Assembly (NCBI RefSeq): GCF_017654485.1
Contig: NZ_CP061091.1
Span: 2,858,501-2,922,500 of the forward strand
Reading direction: 5' to 3'
Length of the DNA: 64,000 nucleotides
Source of the DNA: Roseomonas marmotae
GTDB taxonomy: Bacteria > Pseudomonadota > Alphaproteobacteria > Acetobacterales > Acetobacteraceae
Part shown: in pieces, positions 35,216 to 43,588 of the stretch
Numbering within the stretch: the stretch's first letter is position 1
Layout of the letters: every line of letters begins with the position of its first letter
Translations under genes and position numbers: made by a program
The notes under the pieces: generated by a model
What the model saw: the letters and a program-made list of their open reading frames with translations, nothing else
Databases searched by the model: none
What the model was told of the DNA's origin: nothing

Positions 35216-35968
35216 TCAGGAATTCCGGCGGCGTGTGCGCGCCAGCATGCCCAGGCCCAGCAGGCCCGTGCTGAACAGCGCGATGGAGGCCGGCTCCGGC
35301 ACCGCCACGATCTGCGAGCTGGCGCTGATCGTCGCCCCGCCGCCCGTGAAGGTGGCTTCGATGATCATGGTCTGCGAGAACAATTCGTTCGGCAGGGACA
35401 GGTTGGTGATGACCGTGCCCAGAGCGTCGGCTGGCGTGGTGGACGGGGTGACGGTCGTCGTCGCCAGCAGCACGTCCGTGATATCGAAGGCAATGTTGCC
35501 GGCGCTGGCGTAGTTGGACAGCACCACGCTCTCCACCTGGTTCACGCCTGCCAGCAAGTTCGCCGTCAGCGTGCTGGCCAGCTGCGCCGCCAGGCCACCG
35601 GCAGTGGCGCTGGAGACATCAGTCTGGGTGATTTCCAGCCGCAGGGTATGGGTGCCGGAGAAATTGGTGCTGGACGAAATCTGGTTCATCTGCCCGGCCA
35701 TCGTCGGCTCCGGGTTGGCCGGCGCGCCGGAGGCGAAGACAGAGACGAACTGGAACAGCGAGGTATTGCCCGAGAAGGACAGCACACCGTCACCATTGGT
35801 GTCGCTGATGACGCCGCCGGAGATCGTATCGCCGCCGAGGTAGTTATAATTCGTGATCAGGTTGCCATCCTGATAGATGCGGGCTGCCAGAAGCGGCGCT
35901 GCTTCCGCGGAAACCTGGATCCCGGCCACGCCCATCAGCGCGATGCCCGCCAACAGAAGATTACGCAT
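35216..35968 (-). CDS. PEP-CTERM sorting-domain protein 2
   Basis: The 250-residue protein has a signal peptide (MRNLLLAGIALMGVAGIQV, cleaved near AEA, residue 23), a Thr/Ser/Asn-rich body and a PEP-CTERM tail at 223-250 (VPEPASIALFSTGLL, then ARTRRR) identical to that of protein 1. Blocks such as NFSGTHTLRLE, LANTLTANLLA-like LASTLTANLLAG, and SLPNELF are shared along both proteins, so they are paralogues. It should be exported, processed by XrtA and kept in the exopolysaccharide. GGGAT lies 9 bases before the ATG. A sigma-54 promoter lies 56 bases upstream. The body has no known enzymatic domain. Confidence 0.93.
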   Translation of the reverse strand: MRNLLLAGIALMGVAGIQVSAEAAPLLAARIYQDGNLITNYNYLGGDTISGGVISDTNGDGVLSFSGNTSLFQFVSVFASGAPANPEPTMAGQMNQISSSTNFSGTHTLRLEITQTDVSSATAGGLAAQLASTLTANLLAGVNQVESVVLSNYASAGNIAFDITDVLLATTTVTPSTTPADALGTVITNLSLPNELFSQTMIIEATFTGGGATISASSQIVAVPEPASIALFSTGLLGLGMLARTRRRNS

Positions 35969-36023
35969 GACGAATATCCCATCGTTATCCTAGACGCGCC
36001 GTCCGGCTCGTCGCCATATGTAT

Positions 36024-36039
36024 TGCATGTTCCATGCCA
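36024..36039 (-). promoter_or_regulatory. Sigma-54 promoter of PEP-CTERM gene 2
   Basis: On the minus strand the sequence reads TGGCATGGAACATGCA, with GG-N10-GC spacing. It matches the promoter of PEP-CTERM gene 1 at 13 of 16 positions and lies at nearly the same distance from the start codon (56 against 58 bases). Confidence 0.78.
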
Positions 36040-36101
36040 AAGATTTTTTCCCTTCATAATCAACAACATAAAGGAGAGGTGCGTTCGCTGCCGCGCGGAC
36101 C

Positions 36102-36117
36102 GTAAAGTTTTCCGACA
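36102..36117 (+). promoter_or_regulatory. Candidate activator site GTAA-N6-CCGACA upstream of PEP-CTERM gene 2
   Basis: GTAAAGTTTTCCGACA begins 76 bases from the -12 box of the sigma-54 promoter, against 75 for the matching site of PEP-CTERM gene 1. It differs from the site at 60453 by one base. The position suits an enhancer for a sigma-54 activator such as PrsR. Confidence 0.55.
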
Positions 36118-36158
36118 AGTGGCTGCGGCGTGCGTCAGATTATTGGACAGATGGTCTG

Positions 36159-36191
36159 AAAAAACCCGCCCATGCGATGCATGCGGCGGGC
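36159..36191 (-). terminator. Terminator of the leftward XrtA operon
   Basis: On the minus strand a stem with GCCCGCC and GGCGGGT at its base and an inner GCATG/CATGC pairing is followed by TTTTTT. It lies 34 bases after the xrtA stop codon and separates the operon from the promoter region of PEP-CTERM gene 2. Confidence 0.82.
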
Positions 36192-36224
36192 GTTTCAGCG
36201 GGATAAAGGGAGCCGACGCGGTGT

Positions 36225-37721
36225 TCAGCCTGGGCGAGAAAGTTCCGCCGCCTGCTGCCCGAGGTCCATGGACTTCTCTTCCAGCACCTTTCGCAGCCAA
36301 TTGCGGTCACGTACCGCGCCGGTGCCATCCCGCGCACTGTCGGGACGCCAGAGCAGCGTGACCAGCACTGGCCGTCCGTTGTCGCCACGCAGGCTGTTCC
36401 AGCCCTGCGCCAAGCGGCTACGCAAACCGTCGCCAACGGGCTCGCCATTCAGCCAGGCGGCGCTGGCGACGATACGCGCAGCGTCACGATCCTGGCGTAG
36501 CTGCCAGAGAGCGTCGGAATTTTTTACAGTCAGCAGCAGGGCCTCGTCATCGTCACCGGCCAGCTCATAGCGGGCAGAGGCGACCTGCGACCAGGTGCTG
36601 CGCGGGGAGAAGGCGGAGATGTTGACTTGCAGGGTGCCATCGCCACAACGCAGCGTGCCAGCCCCGACAGCCTGGCAATCCGCCGGGGCGAAAAGCGGCG
36701 CCGGCCGGGCTTCCGCTGTAACGCTGGCGCGGTTCAGGGCCATCGCCAGGGAAGGTCCTGCCAAGGCCACCAGTCCACAGATCAGCGCCGCCGTCACCAG
36801 CGCCGCGCCGCGCACAGCCGGAAGCCGGCGAACCACCGCCGCGTCGGCTGGCGCGACATCCGCAGGGCGCCCGTCCTCGCGGAAGGGCAACCCGGCCGCG
36901 ACCAGCAGCAGGATGACGATGGAGAAGAAAATCCAGCCATAGACCAGATGGTCGGCCGCCGCCGCCTGCGCGCTGCCGAGATGATGGCCGAGCAGCACGA
37001 TACCGAGGGCGCGCAGGCCATTGGCCACCACCGGCACAACGATGGCCAGCAGCATCACCGCCAGCCGCCGGGACAGGCTCCGGAACATCACGAAGCCATA
37101 GAGCGCCCCGAAGGCGAGCGCCGCGATGATAAAGCGCAGCCCCGCGCAGGCTTCGGCCACCAGGAAGGTGCCGGCCGGGATCTCGATGATCAGGTCGTCC
37201 GCATAATGAGGGATTTGCAGCAGCTGCAGCCCTGCGACGATGAACCAGGCCGTCACCTTCTGCAGCACAGGCGTCAGGAAGGCGCCGAATGGCACGAGGA
37301 AAAACAGGTAGAGCAGCGGCGCCGCCATGGCGCGGCCGACACGCCAGCCCACCACGGCCAGGATGAAGCAGATGGTCAGGGAGAGGGCCGCCAGTTGCCG
37401 GCCTTCCATGATACCCAGCCGCTCTGCCGCCAGCCAAGCCAGCCCTGCGCCCAGCGCCGGCACGGCGGCCAGCAGCGTCGGCTCGGGCCGCAGCACGGCC
37501 AGGCGGTGGCGGCGCGCCCAGGCCAGCCACAGCGCCAGGGGCAGCACCAGCCAGCAGTGGTTATAGGCGGTGGAGCGGTCCCAGATATCGACGGCCGCCG
37601 CCACTTCCGTCGAGAAGGCCAGGCCCAGCACAGCCAGCCCCGCCCCCAGCACCGCCACGGCCATCGGCCAGGTGGTGCCACGCCAGGACGCCACGCTCTC
37701 CGTCGACTGGGCTATGCTCAT
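36225..37721 (-). CDS. xrtA: Exosortase A fused to an EpsI domain (XrtA)
   Basis: The 498-residue protein has an N-terminal multi-pass exosortase (about 20-285, about eight membrane segments). The catalytic residues are visible: C192 in VAEACAGLRF, R237 in ANGLRALG and a His at 246-247 in LLGHHLG. After a further membrane segment near 310-330, residues 335-480 form an EpsI-type periplasmic domain (TWSQVASARYELAGDDDEALLL in part). XrtA cuts PEP-CTERM tails and transfers the proteins to the cell surface or matrix. It is the last gene of the leftward operon and overlaps the glycosyltransferase gene by 4 bases. Its likely substrates are encoded directly downstream. Confidence 0.95.
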   Translation of the reverse strand: MSIAQSTESVASWRGTTWPMAVAVLGAGLAVLGLAFSTEVAAAVDIWDRSTAYNHCWLVLPLALWLAWARRHRLAVLRPEPTLLAAVPALGAGLAWLAAERLGIMEGRQLAALSLTICFILAVVGWRVGRAMAAPLLYLFFLVPFGAFLTPVLQKVTAWFIVAGLQLLQIPHYADDLIIEIPAGTFLVAEACAGLRFIIAALAFGALYGFVMFRSLSRRLAVMLLAIVVPVVANGLRALGIVLLGHHLGSAQAAAADHLVYGWIFFSIVILLLVAAGLPFREDGRPADVAPADAAVVRRLPAVRGAALVTAALICGLVALAGPSLAMALNRASVTAEARPAPLFAPADCQAVGAGTLRCGDGTLQVNISAFSPRSTWSQVASARYELAGDDDEALLLTVKNSDALWQLRQDRDAARIVASAAWLNGEPVGDGLRSRLAQGWNSLRGDNGRPVLVTLLWRPDSARDGTGAVRDRNWLRKVLEEKSMDLGQQAAELSRPG

Positions 37722-38965
37722 GCCACCGCGCTCAGGCCAAAGGGCGCCGGCTTCGCGCCGGGGTCCATGATGGTATCCAGCTTCCGCAGCGTGGCCGCCC
37801 AGTCATGCCCGGCCCGCACCGCCCGCAGCGCCGCGGCGCCCAGGCCTGGATGCGCGCCGGCCAGCACTTCCGCCACCAGCCGGGCGGTCTCGGCCGCGCC
37901 GTCCCCCACCAGCAGGTCGCGGCCGGGCTGGGCATGGATGCCTTCGAAGGCATCGGGCGAAGCCACCACCGGCTTGGCCAGGGCCATGGCTTCCAGCACC
38001 TTGTTCTGGATGCCTCGGGCGATGCGCAGCGGCGCGACCGCCACCGAGGCATGCGCCAGATAGGGCCGCACATCCGGCACAGATCCCGTGACATGCACCC
38101 CCGGCAACTCGGCCAGGGCACGCACGGCAGGGGCCGGACTGGCGCCGACGATGAAGAACTCCGGCGCCCGGCCCGGCATGGCCCGAAGGCGCGGCATCAC
38201 CTCCCGCGCGAACCAGCTGACGGCTTCCACATTCGGCCGGTAGTCCATGGTTCCGGTGAAGACCGCCACGGGCGCATCGGAGGTATAGGGATTGGGATAG
38301 CTGCGGCCGGCGTCGAACACCGTCATGTCCACGCCATTCTCGACCCAGTCGAGATGAGGCGCCGTCTCCGGCGCCAGCTCGGCGAAGCGCGCGGCCTCCT
38401 GGCGGGAGACGAACAGGCAGCGGTCGAAGCTCACTGCCGCCCGGCGCTCGAAGCTCAGGAGGGTGCGCGCCTCACGGGACCAGACCTGGCGCATCGGCGC
38501 ATGGGCGTCATTGGCATAGGCGCGCCATTTCTCGGAATCGACATCCACCATGTCCAGCACCCGGCGCATGCCCGGACGCCGGGCGGCGGGGCCGGAGACA
38601 TAAGGCGCCATCGCCGCGGAATAGGCGAAGATGGCATCGTAGCGGTTGGCGGAAAGGCCCTGGTCCACCCAGGCCTTCAGCCCCGGGCTGTGGAACCAGC
38701 CGAGCGTCAGCGGTGCGCCCGGCCGGCAATGGAGCAGCGCGCGCGCGGCTGCCTGCCAGCGCGGGCCGGTGGGCTCTCCGCGCACTTCGGCACAATGGCT
38801 CCGCAGCGCGGGCAGATGCTCCATATCGGCGGGATCATCCACCAGGCAACCCAGATCGACTTCCCAGCTTCGCGACAGTTGCTCCAGCATATGCCAGGCA
38901 CGAATCTTGTCGCCCTTCACGGGTGGATAGGGAATCCGGTGGCAAAGGAAGAGAAGCCTGCGCAT
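37718..38965 (-). CDS. Exopolysaccharide glycosyltransferase, TIGR03087-type (PEP-CTERM/EpsH1 system)
   Basis: The 415-residue protein starts RLLFLCHRIPYPPVKGDKIRAW, shown only in part here, the hallmark of the PEP-CTERM-associated sugar transferase family. It has a GT-B fold: a C-terminal GT4-like donor domain with VFTGTMDYRPNVEAV and EAMALAKPVVASPDAFEGI. It should add one sugar to the lipid-linked repeat unit at the cytoplasmic face. The donor sugar is unknown. The gene overlaps xrtA by 4 bases and starts 14 bases after the femAB-like gene. Confidence 0.9.
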   Translation of the reverse strand: MRRLLFLCHRIPYPPVKGDKIRAWHMLEQLSRSWEVDLGCLVDDPADMEHLPALRSHCAEVRGEPTGPRWQAAARALLHCRPGAPLTLGWFHSPGLKAWVDQGLSANRYDAIFAYSAAMAPYVSGPAARRPGMRRVLDMVDVDSEKWRAYANDAHAPMRQVWSREARTLLSFERRAAVSFDRCLFVSRQEAARFAELAPETAPHLDWVENGVDMTVFDAGRSYPNPYTSDAPVAVFTGTMDYRPNVEAVSWFAREVMPRLRAMPGRAPEFFIVGASPAPAVRALAELPGVHVTGSVPDVRPYLAHASVAVAPLRIARGIQNKVLEAMALAKPVVASPDAFEGIHAQPGRDLLVGDGAAETARLVAEVLAGAHPGLGAAALRAVRAGHDWAATLRKLDTIMDPGAKPAPFGLSAVA

Positions 38966-38979
38966 GGCGATATCTCCTC

Positions 38980-40014
38980 TTACCCCAGCCCACGCACAAT
39001 CGGCGGGCCCAGGATATTGGCCACCGGCAGCGGCAGGCGCTTCCAGGCGGCTATCATCATCTTGTATTTCGGATTGGATGGATTGTGCTCGGAGAGCTTG
39101 GCGCCCGGGCGAAGACGGTAGCTGTAATGCAGCGGCTGCGCCTCGAAGCCCCAGTTCTTCTTGAAATCGAAAGCACCGGTGCCGGATTTGCTGCGGCCGA
39201 AGTCATAGAGGCGGGAGCCACGCTCCGATCCCGCGCGGCGCATCACTTCCCAGTACATGAAGTCGTTGCCGGCAACCTTTCGCGCCAGGGTGGTGCCGCC
39301 ACCATAGTAAGGCAGCACTTCCTCACGGAAATAGAAGTTGAGCACCGAGGCAACGGGGCGGTCCTCCTGCAGAACCGTGACGACGTCGTGCTCGTTCGGG
39401 AAAGCAGCCGCCAGCCGGTCGAAATACTTGCGCGGGAAGACCGGGGTGCCGAGGTTGTGCACGCTCTCGGCATAGACGCGGTGGAGTACGCCGGTGTCGC
39501 TGTTGCTGACCGAACGCAAGCCGTTCTGGATGCCCTTCCGCACCATCGCCCGCTGCTTGCGCGGGATGGCCTTCATGTCCTTCTCGGCATCACCGGTGAT
39601 CGGCTTCCGGAAGGTGTAATGCAGCGGCGGACGCACATCCCAGTCCCGGTAGGGCGCGTGCAGCTGGCGGAATTCCAGATGCTCCGCCCCGGTCTTGCGC
39701 AGCAGGTCCATGGCATGCGCTTCCAGCGCCGCCTCGGCCTCCGGCGTCACGGCGACAGGGCCACCGTAGACGCAGAACGGTGTCGAGATCAGCGCATCGC
39801 CGAACAGCCGCGTACGCATCCGCGCCAGCGGCAGCACGCCGACAATGGCGCCGTCCTGCTCCGCCAGCGTGTAATGGGTGCTATGGCCGAAGGCATCCTC
39901 GATAACATGGCGCCAGGGGCTGAGATGGAAGAAGGTGGCCTCCGGCCGGGCGCGCACGAATGCGTCCCAGGCGCCTTCCTGGCCGGCTTCCAACGGACGG
40001 AGACGCAGACTCAT
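38980..40014 (-). CDS. FemAB-family XrtA/PEP-CTERM-associated protein
   Basis: The 344-residue protein is a GNAT-fold FemAB-like protein: HVIEDAFGHSTHYTLAEQ and a C-terminal YDFGRSKSGTGAFDFKKNWGF block typical of the PEP-CTERM-associated subgroup. FemAB proteins transfer amino acids from aminoacyl-tRNA in cell-wall synthesis; the role of this subgroup is not established but may be aminoacylation of the polysaccharide or its protein partners. It overlaps the deacetylase gene by 4 bases. The family call is firm, the reaction uncertain. Confidence 0.9.
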   Translation of the reverse strand: MSLRLRPLEAGQEGAWDAFVRARPEATFFHLSPWRHVIEDAFGHSTHYTLAEQDGAIVGVLPLARMRTRLFGDALISTPFCVYGGPVAVTPEAEAALEAHAMDLLRKTGAEHLEFRQLHAPYRDWDVRPPLHYTFRKPITGDAEKDMKAIPRKQRAMVRKGIQNGLRSVSNSDTGVLHRVYAESVHNLGTPVFPRKYFDRLAAAFPNEHDVVTVLQEDRPVASVLNFYFREEVLPYYGGGTTLARKVAGNDFMYWEVMRRAGSERGSRLYDFGRSKSGTGAFDFKKNWGFEAQPLHYSYRLRPGAKLSEHNPSNPKYKMMIAAWKRLPLPVANILGPPIVRGLG

Positions 40015-40889
40015 GCCGCCGCCCTCTCCTCAACCACCGGGCCGCCGATGGCCGCGGCGAAGACCTCGTCCATCCGGCCCCAGCTGAAGTCCCGCAGCAA
40101 CTGGTCTACCCGCGCGGACATGGTGTCCAGGCCCGTATAGTGGCGAAAGCGCGAGAGACGGCCGGCATGGTTCATGCGCGGCTGACCCGGATCGACTTCC
40201 CAGGGATGGAAGTAGAAGATGCCCGGCCGCTGCTCGACCCGGTTCACCCGGCGTAGAGCGGTGCGGAAGATGGGATAGGGAATCAGGCGGAACCAGCCAC
40301 CACCCGCGCAGGGCAGGTTGCGGCCGAAGGCGCGCAATGTGGTCATCGGAATTTCCAACACCCCATCCCGATACGGACGGTAGGGGCCGCGCGGCGCATC
40401 GGGGGAGCCATAAAGATCGTGGCGGATCGGGAAGACGGAGGAGCTGTAGAGATGCCCTTCCTCGGCCAGCACCCGGTGCGCCCAGGGCGTGGACCGCGCA
40501 CCGATCGAGAAAGTGGGCGCGCGGTAGCCGGCGACCGGGACGCCCGCGGCATCCTCCAGCACCTGCTTGGCGCGGCGGATATCGGCGCGGAAAGCGACCT
40601 CGCCGATGCGATGCACCTGCTGATGCCCATAGCCATGGCTGGCGATTTCATGCCCGGCGGCGGCGATGCGGCGGATCAGCGCGGGGTGCCGCTCCGCGAC
40701 CCAGCCCAGGGTGAAGAAGGTCGCATGGACGCCGGCCGCCGCCATCTGGTCGAGCACGCGGCTGGTATTCTCCACCACGCGCAATTCCAGATTGTCCCAG
40801 TCATCGCGGCTAATGATGCCCGCGAAGGCCTGTACCTGGAACCAATCCTCCACATCCACGCTCATGGCATTGCGTAGCACCGGAGTCAT
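40011..40889 (-). CDS. Polysaccharide deacetylase of the XrtA system
   Basis: The 292-residue protein is a NodB-type carbohydrate esterase of the XrtA-associated group: SVDVEDWFQVQAFAG carries the catalytic and metal-binding Asp pair, HEIASHGYGHQQVH holds the metal-binding histidines, and FYFHPWEVDPGQPR is the characteristic C-terminal motif. It lacks a signal peptide, so it should act in the cytoplasm, removing acetyl groups from the growing glycan or its precursor. It overlaps both neighbours by 4 bases. Confidence 0.93.
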   Translation of the reverse strand: MTPVLRNAMSVDVEDWFQVQAFAGIISRDDWDNLELRVVENTSRVLDQMAAAGVHATFFTLGWVAERHPALIRRIAAAGHEIASHGYGHQQVHRIGEVAFRADIRRAKQVLEDAAGVPVAGYRAPTFSIGARSTPWAHRVLAEEGHLYSSSVFPIRHDLYGSPDAPRGPYRPYRDGVLEIPMTTLRAFGRNLPCAGGGWFRLIPYPIFRTALRRVNRVEQRPGIFYFHPWEVDPGQPRMNHAGRLSRFRHYTGLDTMSARVDQLLRDFSWGRMDEVFAAAIGGPVVEERAAA

Positions 40890-41854
40890 CCCCGCATCCT
40901 CTCACCAGCGGCGAAGAGCTCGGACATGCGGTTGAACACCCGCTCCCGCCGCGCGATCAGGCGCTCCAGCGCCTCCACGCGCTGCGTCAGGTCTTCCAGC
41001 GCATCATTGCTGACGGCGCTGCGGGGAGCGGTGAGCTCGTCATCCGGCAGCCCCGCCAGGTCCTCCTCCAGTTCCAGCGCCGTCGCCTCGACAAGGTCGG
41101 CGGTCAGAAGGTCGCTGCTCTCCAGCGCGCCGCCCAGCAGCACACGGGAGCAGAGGCGGTTGATCTGGCGCGGGATGCCGCCGCTGTGGCGATGCACCAT
41201 CTCCAGCGCCTCCGGCTCCCAGCTCGGGCGGCCGTCCCAGCCCACCGCGCGCATGCGGTGCTCGACATAGGCCCGCGTCTCCTCGCTGGAGAGCGCGCCG
41301 AGATGGAAGGAGGCCAGCACGCGCTGCCGCAGCTGCGTCAGGTCGGGGCTGGCCATGATGCGCCGCAACTGCGGCTGGCCCAGCAGGATCGTCTGCAGGG
41401 GCGCATGGCCGGGGCCCGTGACATTGGAGATCATGCGAAGCTCTTCCAGCGCCGGCAGCGTCAGCGCCTGGGCCTCGTCCACGATCAGCAGGTGCCGCCG
41501 GCTGCCTTCGCGCAGCGCACGGGTGATGCCCAGCAGCAGCGCCGCCTTGGTGCCATCGGACGGCACGCCGAAGGCATCGGCCACGAGACGGAGCACGTCG
41601 TCGCTGGACACCTGGGTCGTGCTGATCCGGGCGATGACGAAGCCATTGGGGTCCAGTTCGCCACACAGGCGTTCAACCAGCGTGGTCTTGCCAGCCCCCA
41701 CCTCGCCCGTGACGATGACGAAGCCCTCGCGTTGCGCCAGCCCATACATCAGATGGGCATAGGCGCGGCGGTGTACGCTACTCGCGAAGAAGAGCCGCGC
41801 ATCCGGCGTCATCTGGAATGGCGGCTCGCGGAAGCCGTAGTAATCGAGCTGCAT
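40886..41854 (-). CDS. XrtA/PEP-CTERM-associated ATPase (ExeA-like AAA)
   Basis: The 322-residue protein starts MQLDYYGFREPPFQMTPDAR and has a Walker A motif GEVGAGKTT at 50-58 and Walker B LLIVDEAQAL. This is the AAA ATPase found in nearly all XrtA loci, related to ExeA of general secretion but without its peptidoglycan-binding domain. It probably energises or regulates assembly of the export machinery in the cytoplasm. The C-terminal 50 residues look like a coiled coil (ALEDLTQRVEALERLIARRE in part). It starts 12 bases after the outer-membrane barrel gene. Confidence 0.93.
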   Translation of the reverse strand: MQLDYYGFREPPFQMTPDARLFFASSVHRRAYAHLMYGLAQREGFVIVTGEVGAGKTTLVERLCGELDPNGFVIARISTTQVSSDDVLRLVADAFGVPSDGTKAALLLGITRALREGSRRHLLIVDEAQALTLPALEELRMISNVTGPGHAPLQTILLGQPQLRRIMASPDLTQLRQRVLASFHLGALSSEETRAYVEHRMRAVGWDGRPSWEPEALEMVHRHSGGIPRQINRLCSRVLLGGALESSDLLTADLVEATALELEEDLAGLPDDELTAPRSAVSNDALEDLTQRVEALERLIARRERVFNRMSELFAAGERMRG

Positions 41855-41866
41855 CTGCGCCTCCCT

Positions 41867-43588
41867 TCAGAAGGTCTGCCGCAGGCCGGCGATGATGGTG
41901 TTCTGGATGGCCCGGCCAGACGTGACGTCGTCGCCACGACTGCTGGTCACGAACTGCAGGGTGCCGGCCAGGTTCGGCGTAAATCGCGTGATGAGCGTCA
42001 GCCCAAGCGAATAGACATCGCCGCTGCCGAAGCTCACGTTGTCGAACTTGCCATACTGCACATAGGCGGAGGCCGAGGTCTCCCGTGTCAGCTCATGCGA
42101 CCAGGAGAAGCTTGCAGAGGAGCCGCGCGAGCGCTCCGCGAAGCCGCCGATCTCGACCGAAACAGGCTCCCGCTCCTCCCGGAATGCCGTGAGGGTGAAG
42201 ATATCACGCCCCCAGTCCTGGCTGACCGAGGCGGAAGCCGAGCGAACGCGCATCAGATTCGTCTGCACGCCCAGAAGCGCATTGGCGAAGGGCAGAAGAA
42301 CCGGGGCCCCGGTCGCGGTATCGACCGGATTGCCCAGCGCGTCCAGCGAGGTGGTGGAAAGCAGGTCCGCCACGCGCTGGCTGCCCGTCGTCAGCTCCTC
42401 CGCATAGTTGGCGTAGAGGCGGGTGCGCCCGCCCAACGCCAGGGCCGCATCGACCCGCGCCGAGTTGAAGCCGCCATGGTGGCCGTAGCGGACCGTGACC
42501 GAGCTGTCCTCGGACAAGGTCAGCTTGGTGCCGACGGACCAGAGGGCTTCCGAGATCTCGAAGGGCGGGAAGCCGGAATAGCGCTGTGCCTCGTAGCCGA
42601 TCTCGCCGAGCAGGGAGATATACCGGTTGATGGCATAACGCCCTTCGACGGCGATGAGGCGGCGGTAGGCGTTGTCCAGCACGCCCGTGCCATCGTATTC
42701 GGTGGCCTGTCCCCGACCTTCCAGCGCTACCCTGCCGAAATCCTCTCCGGTGCGGACGACGCCATAGATCTCGTTCGCGGTGAACCGCTGATCGGAGAAG
42801 TTGCGCGGCACGCCCGGCAGCAACGGCACATTCACCTGGCTGCCGATGGAATCCTGCGAGACATGCTGCAGGGCATATCCGACCTGCACCGTCGCCAGCC
42901 CGCCGAAGCGATGAATCGCGTAAGGCGAGATCTGGAAGCTGCTGGTCTGCACCTCCTGCCCGCGGGACAGAACGTCATTACCGCTCGGGCTGAAGCCGCC
43001 ATTCGCCGCCTGAACGGCCGCGCTGCCGCGCAGGTCCAGGAAGAATGTGTCCGGCACCAGCGTCAACAGCATCTGGCCATTGAAGTTATGGTTGATGCCG
43101 TTCTGGTCGCTCTGGGAGGCGTAGAACTGCAGCTGCGGATCGTAGCTGACCACGCCCTGCAGCCGCATCGTGTCCACCGTCACCAGCACGCCCGGGGAGA
43201 TGGTGGTGATCAACTCCTTCTTCCGGTCTCTGCGGGTCTGGTAGAGATTGTCAGTGGCCGACAGCTGCACGCCCAGGCTGGGTGTGATGCTCCAGCCCGG
43301 CCCCTGCTGCGTCGGTGGCGGCAGCAGCAGGCTGAAGGGGTCGCCCGAGGTGTTCAGGCGCACGGGGTCGGCCTCCGGCCAGGGCGCGGTATAGCCGCCT
43401 TCCGTCACCTCTCCGGGCGAGATGGAGAAGCTGGGGGCCGTGGTGCCGGGAAAGGGCGGTGTCTGCGCCCCGGCCGGCAGCGCGGCCGCCACCACCGTGG
43501 AAGCCGCGAGCCAGGCCCCGGCAACCCGCATGCCCGCGCCCGTTATCGGAGAAACGGACGCTCCGCCTGTTGCCGCCTCAGTTCGCAT
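41867..43588 (-). CDS. Outer-membrane beta-barrel protein of the XrtA system (TIGR03016-type)
   Basis: The precursor has 573 residues from the ATG at 43588, which overlaps the tyrosine kinase gene by 11 bases; an ATG at 43531 starting directly at the signal peptide (MRVAGAWLAASTVVAAALPA) is an alternative. After the leader, alternating amphipathic strands with many Tyr, Gln and Ser (SITPSLGVQLSATDNLYQT, VSYDPQLQFYASQS) run to a C-terminal RQTF, a terminal phenylalanine that fits outer-membrane assembly. It is the large barrel always found in XrtA loci and likely forms the secretion pore for the polysaccharide, or its partner. Confidence 0.88.
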   Translation of the reverse strand: MRTEAATGGASVSPITGAGMRVAGAWLAASTVVAAALPAGAQTPPFPGTTAPSFSISPGEVTEGGYTAPWPEADPVRLNTSGDPFSLLLPPPTQQGPGWSITPSLGVQLSATDNLYQTRRDRKKELITTISPGVLVTVDTMRLQGVVSYDPQLQFYASQSDQNGINHNFNGQMLLTLVPDTFFLDLRGSAAVQAANGGFSPSGNDVLSRGQEVQTSSFQISPYAIHRFGGLATVQVGYALQHVSQDSIGSQVNVPLLPGVPRNFSDQRFTANEIYGVVRTGEDFGRVALEGRGQATEYDGTGVLDNAYRRLIAVEGRYAINRYISLLGEIGYEAQRYSGFPPFEISEALWSVGTKLTLSEDSSVTVRYGHHGGFNSARVDAALALGGRTRLYANYAEELTTGSQRVADLLSTTSLDALGNPVDTATGAPVLLPFANALLGVQTNLMRVRSASASVSQDWGRDIFTLTAFREEREPVSVEIGGFAERSRGSSASFSWSHELTRETSASAYVQYGKFDNVSFGSGDVYSLGLTLITRFTPNLAGTLQFVTSSRGDDVTSGRAIQNTIIAGLRQTF

